The position numbers and the translations under genes are program-made. A stretch of 64,000 bases of DNA from Hassallia byssoidea VB512170 (GTDB lineage Bacteria; Cyanobacteriota; Cyanobacteriia; Cyanobacteriales; Nostocaceae): positions 1 to 64,000 of the forward strand of contig NZ_JTCM02000007.1 of the NCBI RefSeq assembly GCF_000817785.2, in the 5' to 3' direction. The notes below the pieces were generated by a model. The model saw only the letters and a list, made by a program, of their open reading frames with translations, searched no databases and was not told the origin of the DNA. Of the stretch, positions 33,484 through 42,377 are shown one piece after another (the first letter of the stretch is position 1; each line of letters opens with the position of its first letter).

Positions 33484-35754
33484 ATGAGTTCCCCCCACCC
33501 CCCTCAAAAGCCAAAAACTTTGCTTGGTCAGGTGACTCAAGCAGTACAAACAATTCAAGCGAGAGTTGATTTTTCCAAACTCGCGCTGCGACCTAATGCC
33601 AGAGTACCAGAATTATTGGTGCAGGATTCGGGGGCGGATAAGGCGGAAGTATATCCATTATTAGGCGATCGCTACGTATTAGGTCGCAGTTCCAAATCCT
33701 GCGATATCGTCATCCGCAACCCAGTTGTCAGCCAAATTCATCTGTCACTGTCCCGCGATTCTACTCAACGAACTCCGGTTTTTATCATCAAAGATGAAAA
33801 CTCGACTAATGGCATTTATCGCGGCAAACGTCGCGTCACTTCCCTAGAACTACGACACGGTGACACCTTCACCCTCGGACCACCAGAACTCGCTGCTTCC
33901 GTGCGGCTGCAATACGTCGATCCACCACCTTGGTATGTAAAAGCTGCCACATGGAGCGCTTGCGGTGTCGGTGGAGCCACAGCCTTATTCGCCTTGGTAA
34001 TTGGCGTAGAATCACTAAAATTCTCGGTTAGACCTCTACCCACAGCCACCCGCGCTCCGGTAATCGTTTACGCTCGTGATGGACAAAAGCCATTACGGGA
34101 ACCTCGCTCTACTTCTCACATCGACAAAAAGCGTTTAGAAGACTTTGGTCCTTATTTGCCCGCTGCTGTAGTCGCCTCAGAAGATAGCCGTTATTATTGG
34201 CACTTCGGAGTTGACCCATACGGAATTTTGCGAGCAGTATTAATTAATAGCCGCAGTGGAGATGTGCAGCAAGGTGCTAGTACTGTAACTCAGCAAGTCG
34301 CTAGAAGTTTGTTTCGCGATTATGTCGGCAGCCAAGACTCTTTGGGGCGAAAATTGCGAGAGGCTGTAGTTGCTTTGAAGTTAGAAACGTTTTACAGTAA
34401 AGATGAAATTTTACTGACTTATCTAAATCGGGTGTTTTTGGGGGTGGATACCTCCGGGTTTGAGGATGCGGCTCGATTTTACTTTGAGAAGTCGGCAAAA
34501 GAATTAACTTTGGCAGAAGCAGCGACGTTAGTAGGAATTTTACCCGCTCCCAACGGCTTTGATTTTTGTGGAGAAAGTCGAAATAAGTTAGAAGCAATTG
34601 AATATCGCAATCGCGTGCTGAAGCGGTTGCTGGAGATGGGGAAAATCAAACAAGATGAGTATAACCGCGCTAGGCGATCGCCTATCGAAGTTAGCCCCAA
34701 AGTTTGCGAACAGCAAGCGAAAACAATTGCACCCTATTTCTACAGTTACGTCTTTCAAGAACTCAGATCGATTTTGGGTGAAGAGTTAGCCACAGAAGGC
34801 AACTTTATTATAGAAACTCAGCTAGACCCAGCAATTCAAGCGCAAGCCGAAGCCGCGTTGCGAAATTCTGTCAACAACGGTGGCTCAAGTTTTCGTTATT
34901 CCCAAGGAGCAATGGTGACTCTTGATTCTAGCACCGGTGCGATACTGGCGATGGTAGGGGGAACCGATTACAAAAAAAGTCAGTTTAATCGGGCTATCCA
35001 AGCAAAAAGACAACCAGGTTCTACCTTTAAAATTTTTGCTTACACTGCTGCCATTGAGCAAGGAATTTCCCCCGGAAGAAGTTATTCATGTGATTCTTTG
35101 CGCTGGCAAGGTTTTACCTACAAACCTTGTCGGAGTGGTGCAGGTGGTAGTTTAGATATTGCTACCGGTCTTGCGCTTTCCGAAAACCCGATCGCCTTGC
35201 GAGTCGCCAAAGAAGTCGGCTTGAATAAAGTTGTCGCAATGGCACAGCGTTTGGGGGTGAAGTCTTCCCTCGATCCGGTTCCTGGCTTAATTCTCGGTCA
35301 AAGTGTAGTTAATGTCACTGAGATTACAGGTGCTTTTGGAGCCATCGGTAATCGTGGTGTCTGGAATCGTCCGCACGCAATTAGCCGGATTTTAGATAGC
35401 AGTGATTGTCGCGATCCCAAGGATTTGAAAACTTGCCGCGTCATCTACTCTTTTGACCAAGATCCAGAAGCAAACAAGCGCGTACTCAAACCAGAAATAG
35501 CCGATACCATGACCAATTTGCTACGCGGCGTCATCTCCAGAGGTACAGGACGCAGTGCCGCAATTGGATTAGGCGAAGCTGGTAAAACAGGCACAACAAA
35601 TGACAACGTTGACCTGTGGTTTATTGGCTTTATTCCCAGTCGGCGACTCGTAACTGGTATTTGGCTGGGAAACGATAATAATTCTCCCACATCTGGCAGC
35701 AGCGCTCAAGCAGCCCAACTCTGGGGAAATTATATGGGGAGAGTTACAAAATAG
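33484..35754 (+). CDS. class A penicillin-binding protein with N-terminal FHA domain
   Basis: 756 residues. An FHA phosphothreonine-binding domain sits at about 55-125 (YVLGRSSKSCDIVI, then NPVVSQIHLSLS and ENSTNGIYRG). One membrane helix follows at about 158-178. The glycosyltransferase-51 domain is at about 210-390 with EDSRYYWHFGVDPYGI and QGASTVTQQVARSLF, and the transpeptidase domain at about 460-745 with GSTFK (SxxK serine), LSEN and KTGTTND. It polymerises and crosslinks peptidoglycan in the periplasm while the FHA domain faces the cytoplasm. The fusion suggests control by a Ser/Thr kinase. Confidence 0.93.
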   Translation: MSSPHPPQKPKTLLGQVTQAVQTIQARVDFSKLALRPNARVPELLVQDSGADKAEVYPLLGDRYVLGRSSKSCDIVIRNPVVSQIHLSLSRDSTQRTPVFIIKDENSTNGIYRGKRRVTSLELRHGDTFTLGPPELAASVRLQYVDPPPWYVKAATWSACGVGGATALFALVIGVESLKFSVRPLPTATRAPVIVYARDGQKPLREPRSTSHIDKKRLEDFGPYLPAAVVASEDSRYYWHFGVDPYGILRAVLINSRSGDVQQGASTVTQQVARSLFRDYVGSQDSLGRKLREAVVALKLETFYSKDEILLTYLNRVFLGVDTSGFEDAARFYFEKSAKELTLAEAATLVGILPAPNGFDFCGESRNKLEAIEYRNRVLKRLLEMGKIKQDEYNRARRSPIEVSPKVCEQQAKTIAPYFYSYVFQELRSILGEELATEGNFIIETQLDPAIQAQAEAALRNSVNNGGSSFRYSQGAMVTLDSSTGAILAMVGGTDYKKSQFNRAIQAKRQPGSTFKIFAYTAAIEQGISPGRSYSCDSLRWQGFTYKPCRSGAGGSLDIATGLALSENPIALRVAKEVGLNKVVAMAQRLGVKSSLDPVPGLILGQSVVNVTEITGAFGAIGNRGVWNRPHAISRILDSSDCRDPKDLKTCRVIYSFDQDPEANKRVLKPEIADTMTNLLRGVISRGTGRSAAIGLGEAGKTGTTNDNVDLWFIGFIPSRRLVTGIWLGNDNNSPTSGSSAQAAQLWGNYMGRVTK

Positions 35755-35873
35755 GGCATGGGTAATGGGTAATGGGTAATGGGGAATAGGTAATGGGTAA
35801 TGGAAAAAACAAGCTTGCAATTACCAATTACCAATTACCAATTACCAATTACCAATTCCCAATTACCAATTAC
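35755..35873. repeat. GGGTAAT and ACCAATT heptamer arrays
   Basis: GGGTAAT units (35760-35802) are followed by the complementary ACCAATT units (35820-35872). The second array runs into the stop codon of the convergent DUF4335 gene. The two arrays could pair in a transcript. Confidence 0.9.
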
Positions 35874-37324
35874 CGATATCCCTGCCAAGGAGTGACTTCT
35901 AGATTGCCGTTGGGCTGAAATACTACTTGGTAGTGGGCAAGGGGTTGTTTGGTGTTGGGAGCAGCTACATTTGAACCGTAAAGTGCGTTGAATATCTTGG
36001 GAAGCGGTGTTTCCCGGAAATAATCAAAAGCTACTTGGTTAAGTGGTTCATAATCGGCGATCGTGCCATCTTTGTTTACGGCGACTCGATACTTCAAATT
36101 TTGGGAAAAAGTGGGAGTACCGCTCCAATTTTGGCGAATTGTATCATAAAGCTTCTTATTTAAATCTTTGACGGCGTTGGCATCTGTGATTTTTGCGCCG
36201 ATAACTTGTGGTGTGTTGGCGTATCCCAGCCAAGGGCTAACTTGCAGCACACCTTGCCGTGTAAATACTACTCGAAATTGAGCGATCGGTTCATTGTTAA
36301 TGCCCCCACGTTTGGCAGGATTATAAAGTAGTTTAGGCAAAGGAGTTTTTTCTATTGCCTGATTTGCTTCTTTAGTTATCGCTTTATAACCGACGATCGC
36401 ACCATCTGCTGCCACACCAATACGATAAACTAAATCCTCATTTAATCCTGAGCGATTAGCCCAATCCGGATTAATTTGATTGTATACTTGGCGATTTAAT
36501 GCCCGCAGTTGAGAGGCATCAGTAATTTCCGGAACTGTTTTTAAAAGGGATTCTAAATCTGTTGTAACTGCGGGTGATGCTGTCGGGGTGGTAGTTGGTG
36601 TGGGAGTAGCATTTGCGATGGGGGTAGCAGATGTTGTGGGGATGGCAGATGGTGTGGGATTTGTAGCATCTGCTGCTTTTTGAGTGGTGCTGGGTGTTGT
36701 AGAGTTAGTCTGCGCTTGTGGTTGACGCACTTGTGGCGCGGGAATTAAACCGAATGCAAGAGCGCATACAGCCAAACTCGATACACCCACACCCGCTGGT
36801 ACTGCTTGCTTGATAAATGTTTGGCTAGCCATGCCAGAACCTTTGCCAACAGGTTGTAATTCGAGTGACAACTCTGGTAAAGTTTGGCTATCAGCAAAAA
36901 ACTGATCCACCGCTTCGACTAAATCAAACAATTGCACGCTATTCAAATCGATTTGAATTGGTGCTTTACCATTATTAGATTTAGCTTCTGCACTTTTTTG
37001 TACTTCTGAATGCACAATCAATCTATGTCGATTGCTGTGAATTTTCTGAAACTGCACTAACTCCGATTCTGTGTTGTGTGCGAGTGGGTTCGGTACACTG
37101 CTCAAAAATTCTTGAGCATAACCACTAACGGCTCTCACCAAACTTTCAAAAAATTCTCGCCCTCCCACTAATGGCTGTTTGTAGCCAGATAAATAGCATT
37201 CTGCATTTACCAAAATTGATAATTCTGGGCGCATTTCTTGGAAGTGTGCCGCTCTTGTGGCATCACTTAAACCTTCTAAAAGCAGCGTGCAATTAGGTAA
37301 ACTATACTTACGTTGAATATTCAT
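35870..37324 (-). CDS. DUF4335-type cyanobacterial protein
   Basis: 484 residues. The N-terminal part (1-165) starts QRKYSLPNCTLLLEGLSD and is soluble. A hydrophobic segment at about 173-195 (VPAGVGVSSLAVCALAFGLIP) is followed by a Thr/Pro/Ala spacer. Two related C-terminal repeats (about 255-370 and 375-484) each end in a sequence like LPKLLYNP...FRVVFTRQGVLQVSPW or LPKIFN...YQVVFQPNGNLEVTPW. Its first four bases overlap the upstream DUF3038 gene (ATGA), so the pair is translationally coupled. The function is unknown. Confidence 0.85.
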   Translation of the reverse strand: MNIQRKYSLPNCTLLLEGLSDATRAAHFQEMRPELSILVNAECYLSGYKQPLVGGREFFESLVRAVSGYAQEFLSSVPNPLAHNTESELVQFQKIHSNRHRLIVHSEVQKSAEAKSNNGKAPIQIDLNSVQLFDLVEAVDQFFADSQTLPELSLELQPVGKGSGMASQTFIKQAVPAGVGVSSLAVCALAFGLIPAPQVRQPQAQTNSTTPSTTQKAADATNPTPSAIPTTSATPIANATPTPTTTPTASPAVTTDLESLLKTVPEITDASQLRALNRQVYNQINPDWANRSGLNEDLVYRIGVAADGAIVGYKAITKEANQAIEKTPLPKLLYNPAKRGGINNEPIAQFRVVFTRQGVLQVSPWLGYANTPQVIGAKITDANAVKDLNKKLYDTIRQNWSGTPTFSQNLKYRVAVNKDGTIADYEPLNQVAFDYFRETPLPKIFNALYGSNVAAPNTKQPLAHYQVVFQPNGNLEVTPWQGYR

Positions 37325-37950
37325 TCTACTTCACCGTCAAAAAGACTAATCCAGAAGCGTTGCATTCCTGCTGTACCTGTACAAAATAATAATTTACTTA
37401 ACAAATTCATCGCCAGTTCATCTATTTTTTCATCAGAAGTTAATGCCAAAAAACCAGAACGGCGGGGATTCATGCGGCTTTTAAAATGCGCTCTAAATCG
37501 CTCTAGATAATTAGAAAGCCGCAAATTTTGTTCTAAGGGAATTTGTTTTTCATTCATTTGTTGATAAATCATTAGCATTTGGCGGATGACAACTGTCAAC
37601 CGTCGCGCCAAATAGCAAGCGATAACCACCAAAGCTTTCGCCTCGAGAATTGTCAAAGGACGGCGAATATTTGCTCTACGTAACGGGTTAGTGCTACGCA
37701 TTCGCCATAAATTCACCCGATCTTTAATAATACCTTTGAGATCCAATTCTTCAGCAAATCCCAAAATTGCTTCAGAGCCACCCAGTTCTAAAGCTTCAAT
37801 TGCTAGTAAAATAAGGTCAATTTGCACGCGGGTTGTACGGGGACATCCTTGTCCCTCAATTGCAGGATCGGGGAGAGTGTCCAGAATCATCGGCGCTGAT
37901 TTTTGCGTGGGACTACTGTTGAACGGCGTTAAAGAAGCGGAAACATTCAT
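37321..37950 (-). CDS. DUF3038-type cyanobacterial protein
   Basis: 209 residues from ATG 37950 (an earlier in-frame start at 37974 is less likely). It is a soluble, helix-rich protein with IDLILLAIEALELGGSEAIL near residue 45, VNLWRMRSTNPLRR near 80 and an all-helical C-terminus ending ISLFDGEVE. These features match the DUF3038 family that pairs with DUF4335 in cyanobacteria. It is coupled to the downstream gene by the ATGA overlap. The function is unknown. Confidence 0.85.
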   Translation of the reverse strand: MNVSASLTPFNSSPTQKSAPMILDTLPDPAIEGQGCPRTTRVQIDLILLAIEALELGGSEAILGFAEELDLKGIIKDRVNLWRMRSTNPLRRANIRRPLTILEAKALVVIACYLARRLTVVIRQMLMIYQQMNEKQIPLEQNLRLSNYLERFRAHFKSRMNPRRSGFLALTSDEKIDELAMNLLSKLLFCTGTAGMQRFWISLFDGEVE

Positions 37951-38392
37951 TATAAATACCTTGTGCGATCGCAACAGACTAGGTAAAACTAATTTAAGAT
38001 AGCTAGTCTAAAAAGTGGACATTTTCACGTGGCAGTAGTAGGACTGCCTAATATATAGATTAATTACTCGTTCTACTCAAAGGTTTCCGTATACTGAAAT
38101 CGTCAGTTTTTAAGACATAAGTTCAATAGCAACAAGAGGTAGTATAATTCCATCTTTAGCTTGGTGTAGATTCTGATAATCGTCAATGGATTGTGCGTTC
38201 TTGAGCAATGATCCCAAGCGTATGACATTATAGTGTACGATTTTTCAGGTATCTAGGACTGGGTAATGGGTAATGGGTAATGGGTAATGGGTAATAATTC
38301 TTTTTAAGCGTCCAAGCGTCCCCATTCCCTACTCCCTATTCCCCATTCCCCACTCCCCACTCCCCACTCCCCATTCCCCATTCCCTATTCTT
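37951..38392. other. intergenic region with heptamer arrays
   Basis: The left 300 bp are unique AT-rich sequence without a convincing ORF. GGGTAAT units (38263-38295) and CCCCATT/CCCCACT units (38318-38388) precede apt. Confidence 0.7.
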
Positions 38393-38911
38393 ATGGATTT
38401 AAAGTCTCTGATTCGTGACATCCCAGATTTTCCTAAACCCGGAATTGTCTTTCGGGATATCACCACACTGCTGCGCGATCCTCAAGGACTGCGTTACACT
38501 ATTGACATTTTTGCCGAAAAATGCATTGATGCCGGACTGAAAGCTGATTATATTGTGGGGATGGAGTCGCGGGGCTTCATATTTGGTACACCTCTAGCTT
38601 ATAAATTAGGAGTTGGTTTTATTCCAGTTCGCAAACCAGGTAAGTTACCAGCAGCAGTTCATTCGGTTGAATATGAACTAGAGTATGGTACGGACTGTTT
38701 GGAAATGCATCAGGACGCTTTGCACCCCAATAGCCGGGTTTTGATTGTAGATGATTTGATTGCGACAGGTGGAACCGCGAGTGCGACGGCTTCTTTAATA
38801 CAGAAGATTGGCTGCGAACTTGTGGGATTTGGGTTTATCATCGAGCTACGGGATTTGCAAGGGCGAAAAAATCTGCCGGATGTGCCGATTATCAGCCTTG
38901 TGGAATATTAG
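38393..38911 (+). CDS. apt: adenine phosphoribosyltransferase
   Basis: A 172-residue enzyme that salvages adenine to AMP using [24 protein letters not shown] is the typical N-terminus, [10 protein letters not shown] near residue 56 contacts the base, RKPGKLP is near 82 and the PRPP loop [14 protein letters not shown] lies near 118-131. Length matches the family. It starts directly after a heptamer array and is followed by another. Confidence 0.96.
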   Translation: MDLKSLIRDIPDFPKPGIVFRDITTLLRDPQGLRYTIDIFAEKCIDAGLKADYIVGMESRGFIFGTPLAYKLGVGFIPVRKPGKLPAAVHSVEYELEYGTDCLEMHQDALHPNSRVLIVDDLIATGGTASATASLIQKIGCELVGFGFIIELRDLQGRKNLPDVPIISLVEY

Positions 38912-39034
38912 TCAAGAGTCAAAAGTCCAAAGTATACAGTCCACAGTCGATAGTCCAAAGTCTAAAGATTGACCCTTGACCCTTGACTGTTGACTCTTGA
39001 CTCTTGACTGTTGACTGTTGACCTTTGACAAACT
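38912..39034. repeat. AAAGTCC and TTGACTC heptamer arrays
   Basis: The AGTCCAA-type array and its near-complementary TTGACTC/TTGACTG array lie between apt and the ABC permease gene. Confidence 0.88.
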
Positions 39035-39037
39035 ACT

Positions 39038-40084
39038 ATGACTTCTACCAGAATTTCCTTAGAAACAAGTCGAGATTGGCTGTATAGGCTGGTCACTAGC
39101 GAAACCTTTATTTATGTCATGAAGCGGCTATTACAGGCGCTTTTGACATTGTTTTTAGCATCAGCATTGTCATTTTTTATTATGCAGCTCGCACCAGGGG
39201 ATTATGTCAGTTCCTTGGAGGCAAATCCGAAAATTTCTAAAGAACGAATTGACGAACTGCGACGACAGTTTGGTTTGGATAAGTCTTGGCTGGAACAATT
39301 TGGACTTTGGTTGTGGAATATTTTGACACGGGGAGATTTTGGGACGAGTTTTTCTTATAATCGTTCTGTGGCATCTTTGTTGTGGGAACGTGTACCAGCA
39401 ACGTTGCTGATGGCGATCGCTTCTTTGATTGTAACTTGGGCGATCGCTATCCCTTTAGGCATCACCGCCGCCGTCAAACAAAATCGCGCTTACGACCGGA
39501 TTTTGCAAGTCTTAAGCTACCTCGGACAAGGATTTCCCAGTTTCATTGCCGCTTTGTTTTTACTGTTCTTTGCCCAAATCACCACCCCCCTGTTTCCCGT
39601 AGGTGGTATGACCAGCATTTATCACAGCGACCTCTCCCCAATTGGGAAAATTATAGATATAGGCTGGCACTTAATTTTACCCACCATCGCTTTAAGCATC
39701 ACTAGCTTTGCTGGTTTACAGCGAATCACTCGCGGCGAAATGTTAGATGTACTGCGTCAAGATTACATCCAAACGGCTCGCGCTAAAGGATTGCCCGAAA
39801 ACCGCGTTATTTACGTTCATGCCCTTCGTAACGCCGTTAACCCCTTAATTACATTATTGGGCTTTGAATTGGCTAGTTTATTAAGCGGCGCTTTCATTAC
39901 TGAGCAGTTTTTTAACTGGCCCGGTTTGGGAAAGTTGACTTTACAAGCTTTATTTAATTTAGATGTACCTCTAGCAATGGCAAGCTTGGTAATGGGTGCA
40001 GTACTCCTAATTGTCGGCAATTTAGTCGCCGACTTAATGCTGAAAGCAGCCGATCCGCGCATTCGCCTAGAAAATTTGAATTAG
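39038..40084 (+). CDS. DppB/OppB-type ABC transporter permease
   Basis: 348 residues with six membrane helices. MKRLLQALLTLFLASALSFF and IMQLAPGDYVSSLEANPKIS near residues 30-65 are typical of the dipeptide/oligopeptide permease group. LRQDYIQTARAKGLPENRVIYVHALRNAVNP near 240-270 is the cytoplasmic EAA loop that contacts the ATPase. It imports peptides or, in some family members, nickel or other solutes. The partner permease, ATPases and binding protein are not in this window. Confidence 0.92.
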   Translation: MTSTRISLETSRDWLYRLVTSETFIYVMKRLLQALLTLFLASALSFFIMQLAPGDYVSSLEANPKISKERIDELRRQFGLDKSWLEQFGLWLWNILTRGDFGTSFSYNRSVASLLWERVPATLLMAIASLIVTWAIAIPLGITAAVKQNRAYDRILQVLSYLGQGFPSFIAALFLLFFAQITTPLFPVGGMTSIYHSDLSPIGKIIDIGWHLILPTIALSITSFAGLQRITRGEMLDVLRQDYIQTARAKGLPENRVIYVHALRNAVNPLITLLGFELASLLSGAFITEQFFNWPGLGKLTLQALFNLDVPLAMASLVMGAVLLIVGNLVADLMLKAADPRIRLENLN

Positions 40085-40154
40085 TTGCTTGTTAGTTGGT
40101 TGTTAGTAGTTAGTTGTTAGTTGTTAGCTATAGGGCATTGGGATTGGTAATTTT

Positions 40155-40262
40155 AACTTTCCCTGCCTCCCCTGCCTCCCCTGCCTCCCCTGCCTCCCCT
40201 GCCTCCCCTGCCTCCCCTGCCCCCTTGTCCCCCCATCTCCCCCTCCCCCCCTCTCCCCCTCC
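40155..40262. repeat. CCCCTGCCT tandem tract
   Basis: About eight 9-bp units (CCCCTGCCT) and a degenerate C-rich tail occupy the gap. The unit resembles the tract at 9338-9455. Confidence 0.9.
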
Positions 40263-40267
40263 CCTCA

Positions 40268-40549
40268 ATGCTGTCGGAAGTTTATTATCTAATACGCTCA
40301 AAATCTGACGGTAGTTATCTTACTGCCCGTCCTAACTCGCAAGGAACAAGCTATTTGTTGCTATTTGGCGAACATTTTGATGCCCTCAGCTACCTCAACA
40401 CCCACGCCGCAGAACTGGCAAGCCGCTTTTCTGTAGAATCTATTCCAGGGACGCAGGTAAAAAGTTTGCTGAAACGCTGGGGTTTCAGCGGTGTGGGCAT
40501 TGTTACAGATCCGTTGTTACCCAATGTAGAATTTTTGCAGCAAAGTTGA
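40268..40549 (+). CDS. small conserved hypothetical protein
   Basis: 93 residues starting at ATG 40268, immediately after the C-rich repeat tract. The sequence is ordered and soluble: EVYYLIRSKSDGSYLTARP, LLLFGEHFDALSYLNTHA, and a C-terminal KRWGFSGVGIVTDPLLPNVEFL. This kind of small protein is common in cyanobacteria. I cannot name a function. Composition differs clearly from the adjacent repeat DNA, which supports it as a real gene. Confidence 0.7.
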   Translation: MLSEVYYLIRSKSDGSYLTARPNSQGTSYLLLFGEHFDALSYLNTHAAELASRFSVESIPGTQVKSLLKRWGFSGVGIVTDPLLPNVEFLQQS

Positions 40550-40556
40550 AGAGCGG

Positions 40557-40690
40557 GAATGGGGCAATGGGCAATGGGCATTGGGCATGGAAAGAATCGT
40601 ATTAGAACACGCACCCGCGTAAAGCTGCTTCTTTAATTCCCAATGCCCATTGCCCCATGCCCATTGCCCCATTCCCCATTCCCCATTCCC
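40557..40690. repeat. GGGCAAT and CCCCATT arrays
   Basis: GGGCAATGG and TTCCCCA-type units occur on either side of about 60 bp of unique sequence. The right array touches the purF stop codon. Confidence 0.85.
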
Positions 40691-40696
40691 CATTCC

Positions 40697-42172
40697 CTAG
40701 ACTGCTGCTTTTTCTAATATCAATTTAGAACCTTTGAGCGCTTCCGGAATTGAGGTGGGGTAATCGCCGGTAAAGCAAGCGGAACAAAAACTATTAGTGT
40801 CTTCTCGCGTTGCTTCTAGCATTCCTTTCCAACTGAGATAGGCTAGGCTATCTACTTCTAGTTGTTTGGCAATTTCTTCTACTGATTTAGTGGCAGCAAT
40901 TAGCTGATCCTGGGTGTCGGTGTCGATACCGTAGAAACAAGGGTGAGTTACTGGGGGTGAGGAAATTCGCATATGCACTTCCACAACACCCGCATCCCGC
41001 AAGGTTTTGACGAGTTTTCGGCTGGTTGTACCCCGGACGATAGAATCATCCACAATCACCACTCTTTTGCCGTATAGGACATCTTTGAGGGGATTGAGTT
41101 TCATTTTGATTCCCGATTCGCGCATCATTTGTGTTGGTTGAATGAAGGTGCGCCCGACGTAACGATTTTTAATCAGTCCTTCAGCGTAGGGAATACCAGA
41201 AGCTTGAGAAAAGCCGATCGCAGCTGGTACACCAGAATCGGGAACACCAAATACAATATCTGCTTCTACAGCAGATTCTTCAGCCAGTCGCCGCCCTAAC
41301 CGCAGTCGGTAGCTGTACAATGTTTCATCGTTCATCATACTGTCGGGGCGAGCGAAGTAAATCATCTCAAAGATACACAGCTTCTTTTGGGGTTGTTGAC
41401 TCCAGGGGAACGAAGCTAAACCATCTTCGGTAATCCAAACTAATTCGCCCGGTTCTACATCGCGCAGATAATCGGCACCAATGATATCTAGTCCACAAGT
41501 TTCGGATGCGAGTACGTAGCGAACTGGATTTTCTCCCAAGGTGCCAATTACTAGGGGACGAATGCCATTAGGATCGCGAACACCCATAACACCAGTTGGA
41601 GTGCCAATTACTAAACTAAAAGCACCTTGACAGCGGTTAAATGCGCGAATGCAGCCTTCTAACCAGTCTGCACCAGCATTGATTTCTTCGGCGATCGCAA
41701 AAGCAATCATTTCTGAATCGGTTGTCGTCACTAAGTTGCATTTGCTCTTTAGCAATTCTTCCCGTAGATGCCCGGTATTGACTAAATTACCATTATGTGC
41801 TAAAGCTATTGAACCCAAGCGAGTATCGACAACAGCAGGCTGGGCGTTAACTTTCCGGCTGGAACCTGTAGTTGAGTAACGAGTGTGACCAACGGCTAAG
41901 TTACCTGGTAACTTACTCAAAGTTGATTCGTTAAACACATGGGATACCAAACCCATGTCTTTGTGCAGGTGTACTTGTTCCCCTGCAAATGTGGCAATTC
42001 CCGCTGACTCTTGACCTCGGTGTTGAAGGGCGTAAAGTCCAAAGTAGGTCAGTTTGGCGACGTCTTCCCCTGGTGCGTAGATGCCAAAAACGCCGCAAGC
42101 TTCTTCTGGCTTATCAGCACGGGTTTCAATTTCGGCGTGGTCATCCAAGGAGACGGAATGGTTAGGAATCAT
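40697..42172 (-). CDS. purF: amidophosphoribosyltransferase
   Basis: It catalyses the first committed step of purine synthesis, making phosphoribosylamine from PRPP and glutamine. A class II glutaminase domain begins at CGVFGIYAPG (the cysteine is N-terminal after propeptide removal, near residue 27). LQHRGQESAG and GHTRYSTTG follow. The phosphoribosyltransferase domain has VVIVDDSIVRGTTSRKLV near 365. I chose ATG 42172 (491 residues); a TTG at 42259 would add 29 unconserved residues. The gene follows purL on the same strand, with about 200 bp between the chosen start and the purL stop, and probably forms an operon with it. Confidence 0.95.
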   Translation of the reverse strand: MIPNHSVSLDDHAEIETRADKPEEACGVFGIYAPGEDVAKLTYFGLYALQHRGQESAGIATFAGEQVHLHKDMGLVSHVFNESTLSKLPGNLAVGHTRYSTTGSSRKVNAQPAVVDTRLGSIALAHNGNLVNTGHLREELLKSKCNLVTTTDSEMIAFAIAEEINAGADWLEGCIRAFNRCQGAFSLVIGTPTGVMGVRDPNGIRPLVIGTLGENPVRYVLASETCGLDIIGADYLRDVEPGELVWITEDGLASFPWSQQPQKKLCIFEMIYFARPDSMMNDETLYSYRLRLGRRLAEESAVEADIVFGVPDSGVPAAIGFSQASGIPYAEGLIKNRYVGRTFIQPTQMMRESGIKMKLNPLKDVLYGKRVVIVDDSIVRGTTSRKLVKTLRDAGVVEVHMRISSPPVTHPCFYGIDTDTQDQLIAATKSVEEIAKQLEVDSLAYLSWKGMLEATREDTNSFCSACFTGDYPTSIPEALKGSKLILEKAAV

Positions 42173-42377
42173 GCTATAGCTTTGCTCCAGATGAGGTTTT
42201 GAGTCAGTGGGGTGGATATATAAGTGATTGTTTTCAGAAATATTAACTGACCTTAACAAATCGTTAACAATCTATATATATATAACAGTACCTTAATCAT
42301 GCTTGCTATCCCCAAGCATTCGTGATGAATAGTCACAGAGTGAGAAGCAAGAAGTAAAAGTCATAACTTTGCGCTGA

